The notes beneath the pieces are model-generated. The model worked only from the letters and a program-made list of their open reading frames with translations. It did no database searches and was not told where the DNA came from. A program made the translations under genes and the position numbers. Below are positions 61,615 to 64,000 of a stretch of DNA of 64,000 bases, piece after piece. Every line of letters starts with the position of its first letter. Within the stretch, counting starts at the first letter, position 1. The stretch comes from Alphaproteobacteria bacterium MarineAlpha11_Bin1 (GTDB taxonomy: Bacteria > Pseudomonadota > Alphaproteobacteria > MPNO01 > UBA830): the NCBI GenBank assembly GCA_002937455.1, contig PTJZ01000003.1:214788-278787 (forward strand). The letters run 5' to 3'.

Positions 61615-62418
61615 TCAGGCGGTCTCAAGGATCCCCTTTATTTTAACGGCAGCTTCTGGATCGACCCCCCCGAAGAGGAGCCTATCAGCATCAGTAAGGT
61701 AATCGGTAATAGATAGTGGAAAATTTTTTCGGCCCCGGCTTTCGCTAAACCAGCGAAAGACATTGGGTGCCTTGACCGCCCATAACCCCAAAAGGCCCAG
61801 GTCAAATAGGCGGTTGACGTAAGGTGTGACTGCACATTCTGCGAGACTATATGTATCCCCAGCTAGGAATTTAGTGTCTACCAGCACCTCTTCCATATCG
61901 CGTATCAACTTGTCGATCACCTTCACTGCATTTACCACGAGTGACGCTTCTAAACCTTCCTCGTATACTGTTGCAAATCGGTCGCGACGGTTTTGATCAG
62001 GTATTCTTGAAAGTCTTAAAGCTTGTTCCTCCTTGTTCAACGATAGGAAGGCGGGTCGATAAGCAGTCGCGTGAGTCAAGCTACCTATAGATGGATGCAC
62101 GGTGTCATCCATCCTCTTCATCCAAATCCGCACCTGCGCTCTATTTTCTGGGTCTTTTGGCATTAGGGGAGGCCGTGAGTACATCTCATCTACATAGTGC
62201 AGTATAACTGATGACTCGACGATTACCCTACTGTCGTCCACTAACGTGGGTACCACCGCGTTGGGGTTCAACTTAAGATAAGATGGCTCGAACTGGTCTC
62301 CTGCACGCAAATCAATGTTATGACTTTTGAACTTAATGCCCTTTTCGTGAAGCGCGAGGCGAACCTTGATTGCACAGACCGAAGTGGTACCGTCAAAAAG
62401 TGTGAGCATTTGTGTCAT
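61615..62418 (-). CDS. glutathione S-transferase family protein
   Basis: A 267-aa GST with an N-terminal thioredoxin-like domain (LTLFDGTTSVCAIKVRLALHEKGI, NPNAVVPTLVDDS with the cis-Pro, VIVESSVILHYVDE with the Glu/Ser glutathione contacts) and a helical C-terminal domain (SLAECAVTPYVNRLFDLGLL). It is longer than the usual ~205-230 aa and resembles bacterial GSTs acting on small electrophiles or in isomerisation. A Ser or Cys near residue 13-14 is the probable catalytic contact. Confidence 0.9.
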   Translation of the reverse strand: MTQMLTLFDGTTSVCAIKVRLALHEKGIKFKSHNIDLRAGDQFEPSYLKLNPNAVVPTLVDDSRVIVESSVILHYVDEMYSRPPLMPKDPENRAQVRIWMKRMDDTVHPSIGSLTHATAYRPAFLSLNKEEQALRLSRIPDQNRRDRFATVYEEGLEASLVVNAVKVIDKLIRDMEEVLVDTKFLAGDTYSLAECAVTPYVNRLFDLGLLGLWAVKAPNVFRWFSESRGRKNFPLSITDYLTDADRLLFGGVDPEAAVKIKGILETA

Positions 62419-62505
62419 CGAACACTAAAAAGAATCATTTTAGCCGTGATTAATATATTTGTCGGCACAAAGCAGACGTTTTTAATATTAAGGAGGGTAC
62501 AGCCA

Positions 62506-62808
62506 ATGTACATAGCAATGAACCGATTTAAAATCGTCCTCGGGAAAGAGGAAGAGTTCGAAAGAATTTGGGCCGTACGCGACACTTATCTGGAAGATGT
62601 AACCGGATTTATCAAATTTCATTTGGTAAGAGGCAAAACAAATGAGAATCACACACTGTATGCATCTCATAGTACCTGGTCATCAGAGGACGATTTTGTT
62701 AATTGGACGAAATCTGATCAATTCCGTAAAGCGCACAAGGGCGCGGGTATTCATAGCGGTGTATATTTGGGACATCCCGAATTTGAGGGCTTTGAAGTGA
62801 TAATATAG
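62506..62808 (+). CDS. antibiotic biosynthesis monooxygenase / HmoA-like protein
   Basis: A 100-aa ABM-fold protein from the ATG at 62506, with a strong AGGAGG at 62491-62496. Conserved parts are MYIAMNRFKIVLGKEEEFERIW, GFIKFHLVRG, YASHSTWSSEDDFVNWTKS and FRKAHKGAG with the conserved His of haem-degrading HmoA/IsdG-like monooxygenases. It may open haem to release iron; other ABM proteins act on quinones. It lies within 1.2 kb of the Fur-box candidate RNA, hinting at iron-related function. Confidence 0.87.
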   Translation: MYIAMNRFKIVLGKEEEFERIWAVRDTYLEDVTGFIKFHLVRGKTNENHTLYASHSTWSSEDDFVNWTKSDQFRKAHKGAGIHSGVYLGHPEFEGFEVII

Positions 62809-62978
62809 CCTTTCTTCCCGATCTACTGCACAAGCTAGAAATCCTCCCCCCGCCCAAGAAGGATCGATACGAATTTCAATGTTGGATTCCAACTGCAAAT
62901 AACTGGGCGCGGAGAAGCCTCTGATTACCAAGACATCACTTTTAGTTAAAAATTCCGGGTGACGAAAAAACTAAAATA

Positions 62979-63857
62979 TTATTCCGCGGCGGAAATAATG
63001 GAACCATTGTAGTCTCGGACAATGGGGTCCCCATCGGGGAATATACCTCTTTCCATTACCCATTTCTGAGTATCCACATATATTTCAGTGCTATACGGTT
63101 CGAAGACAATACGTTCCCCCGGTCCAAACAACCGAGTATCCATCTTATCATGGAATCTTGTCGGGAATTCGTTCTTATAGAAGTGAGTATATTTATGGGT
63201 ATGAAGATCTATGTCTGACTGTGCCCGTCGCAGAGCATTATAGTACTTCTTTACATCGTCTAGATTAGCCGACTCATCAATCATTGAGGCCATCATGAAA
63301 CTTGTGTCGACTATCTTCCTGAAGCCCAGTTGCTCAAGAAAATACATGGGGCCGCTGAATACGTTAACCGCAGGAACCGCCCCATCAATTAGGAGTTCCA
63401 TCCTACTCCAAAGCAAACCTTCGGAAAAAGAAAGATCAATTTGATCGGGGTTAAGAAACATATCTAGCGCTTCTATGGTCGAATAATGGCTTCCTGATTG
63501 ATAGCCCACAGAAATTGGAATGTTAGCAAGGTCCTCGGGACGCTTAATATTTGAATCCGGCGCGACATAGATCCCGCAGGGAGCTACGGAATATGCATCT
63601 GCATAAAGTAGCCCATGGCCTGCTGCCGCTGCCATGTTCACAGTCCAATGACACGCAGAACTTACATCGCAGGTTCGGCCACGTTCGAACGACTGGTATG
63701 CACCGACTTTATTACCGAGATTACTTTTCTTCCCGATTTTTGAATTCAATTGCTCATTGAACTCGTAATCGAGGCCCTCTTCTTCAAAGTATCCTTTGTC
63801 TTGTGCAACCCATTCGTGTAGCCGCATATGTGGGCTTATAATGAATTTACTCATCAT
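62979..63857 (-). CDS. NMT1/THI5-like ABC substrate-binding-fold protein
   Basis: A 292-aa periplasmic-binding-like protein, starting MMSKFIISPHMRLHEWVAQDKGYFEEEGLDYEF (quoted partly), then the RGRTCDVSSACHWTVNMAAAAGHG ligand loop, GIYVAPDSNIKRPEDLANIPISVGYQSGSHY and the C-terminal QKWVMERGIFPDG. It has no signal peptide, so it is probably cytosolic or an enzyme-like relative. Function unknown. GGAGAA lies just upstream. Confidence 0.82.
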   Translation of the reverse strand: MMSKFIISPHMRLHEWVAQDKGYFEEEGLDYEFNEQLNSKIGKKSNLGNKVGAYQSFERGRTCDVSSACHWTVNMAAAAGHGLLYADAYSVAPCGIYVAPDSNIKRPEDLANIPISVGYQSGSHYSTIEALDMFLNPDQIDLSFSEGLLWSRMELLIDGAVPAVNVFSGPMYFLEQLGFRKIVDTSFMMASMIDESANLDDVKKYYNALRRAQSDIDLHTHKYTHFYKNEFPTRFHDKMDTRLFGPGERIVFEPYSTEIYVDTQKWVMERGIFPDGDPIVRDYNGSIISAAE

Positions 63858-64000
63858 TTTTCTCCGAAAACCACACTCTTCCTCGCAAGGATAATCCTAA
63901 TCTAGCATAGTGGCGAACCGGGTTAAATACACACTTAAGGGGTATCGAACCTGAGTGGGGCAACCAATTGTGTCTTTATCGAGCAGCGGAACAATTTTAC

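Overview
The window looks like a chromosomal segment of a free-living, probably aquatic, heterotrophic alphaproteobacterium of moderate GC content. The best taxonomic clue is a short complex I accessory subunit of the NDUFS4 type (11587-11895), a protein shared by Alphaproteobacteria and mitochondria. A TRAP transporter, a Bug/TctC-type binding protein, leucine catabolism and many SDR, amidohydrolase, VOC and thiolase genes fit an oligotroph that uses many small organic acids and amides. I see no phage, integrase, transposase, rRNA or CRISPR.

Layout. 1-5.2 kb: hypothetical proteins, a truncated split-barrel oxidase remnant, glutathione peroxidase, two exported hydrolase-like proteins and tRNA-Arg(TCT). 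5.3-11.9 kb: two SDRs facing a TRAP operon (DctP plus fused DctQM), a DUF2817 peptidase-like gene and the NDUFS4-like gene. 12-14.9 kb: a TctC-like binding protein, a strong terminator, an amidohydrolase and a VOC protein. 15-16.2 kb: two related two-helix mini-proteins beside a very AT-rich stretch, and a DUF2256 protein. 16.3-22 kb: VOC, isovaleryl-CoA dehydrogenase and both subunits of methylcrotonyl-CoA carboxylase (leucine degradation). 22-33.8 kb: FAH hydrolase, formamidase-like hydrolase, LLM flavoenzyme plus MarR, a YgiB/YgiC pair, MFS, an SDR, an aminotransferase, a Sua5-like protein, a quinone oxidoreductase, a dehydrogenase pseudogene and cold-shock protein. 33.9-42 kb: first HyuA/HyuB pair, CMD protein, thiolase, acyl-CoA ligase. 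42.1-44.4 kb: tungstate ABC transporter operon. 44.5-57.5 kb: ACMSD-like amidohydrolase, cytochrome c', amidase, second HyuA/HyuB operon with an alcohol dehydrogenase, MFS exporter, a dihydroxyphthalate-decarboxylase-like binding protein and two DMT exporters. 57.5-64 kb: a decayed gene, candidate small RNAs, DUF427, a DUF4116 repeat protein, TauD-type dioxygenase, DUF3303, GST, an HmoA-type monooxygenase and an NMT1-like protein.

How it works together. Importers (TRAP, TctC, Tup, NMT1-like) deliver small anions. Ring- and amide-opening enzymes (two ATP-dependent hydantoinase/oxoprolinase complexes, amidase, amidohydrolases, FAH hydrolase) and dehydrogenases process them. Acyl-CoA ligase, thiolase, isovaleryl-CoA dehydrogenase and methylcrotonyl-CoA carboxylase pass products to central metabolism. 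Substrates cannot be read from the sequence.

The least ordinary signals are non-coding or very small. There is a Fur-box-like palindrome just upstream of a strongly structured candidate small RNA ending in an intrinsic terminator (61.17-61.36 kb). A 25-codon ORF has a Shine-Dalgarno complementary to essentially the whole 3' tail of 16S rRNA (60.55-60.72 kb). A three-hairpin candidate RNA carries a CCTCCC anti-SD-like segment (57.87-57.95 kb). At least four intergenic intervals hold decayed genes (PNPOx-like, octopine-dehydrogenase-like, YciI-like, one unknown).
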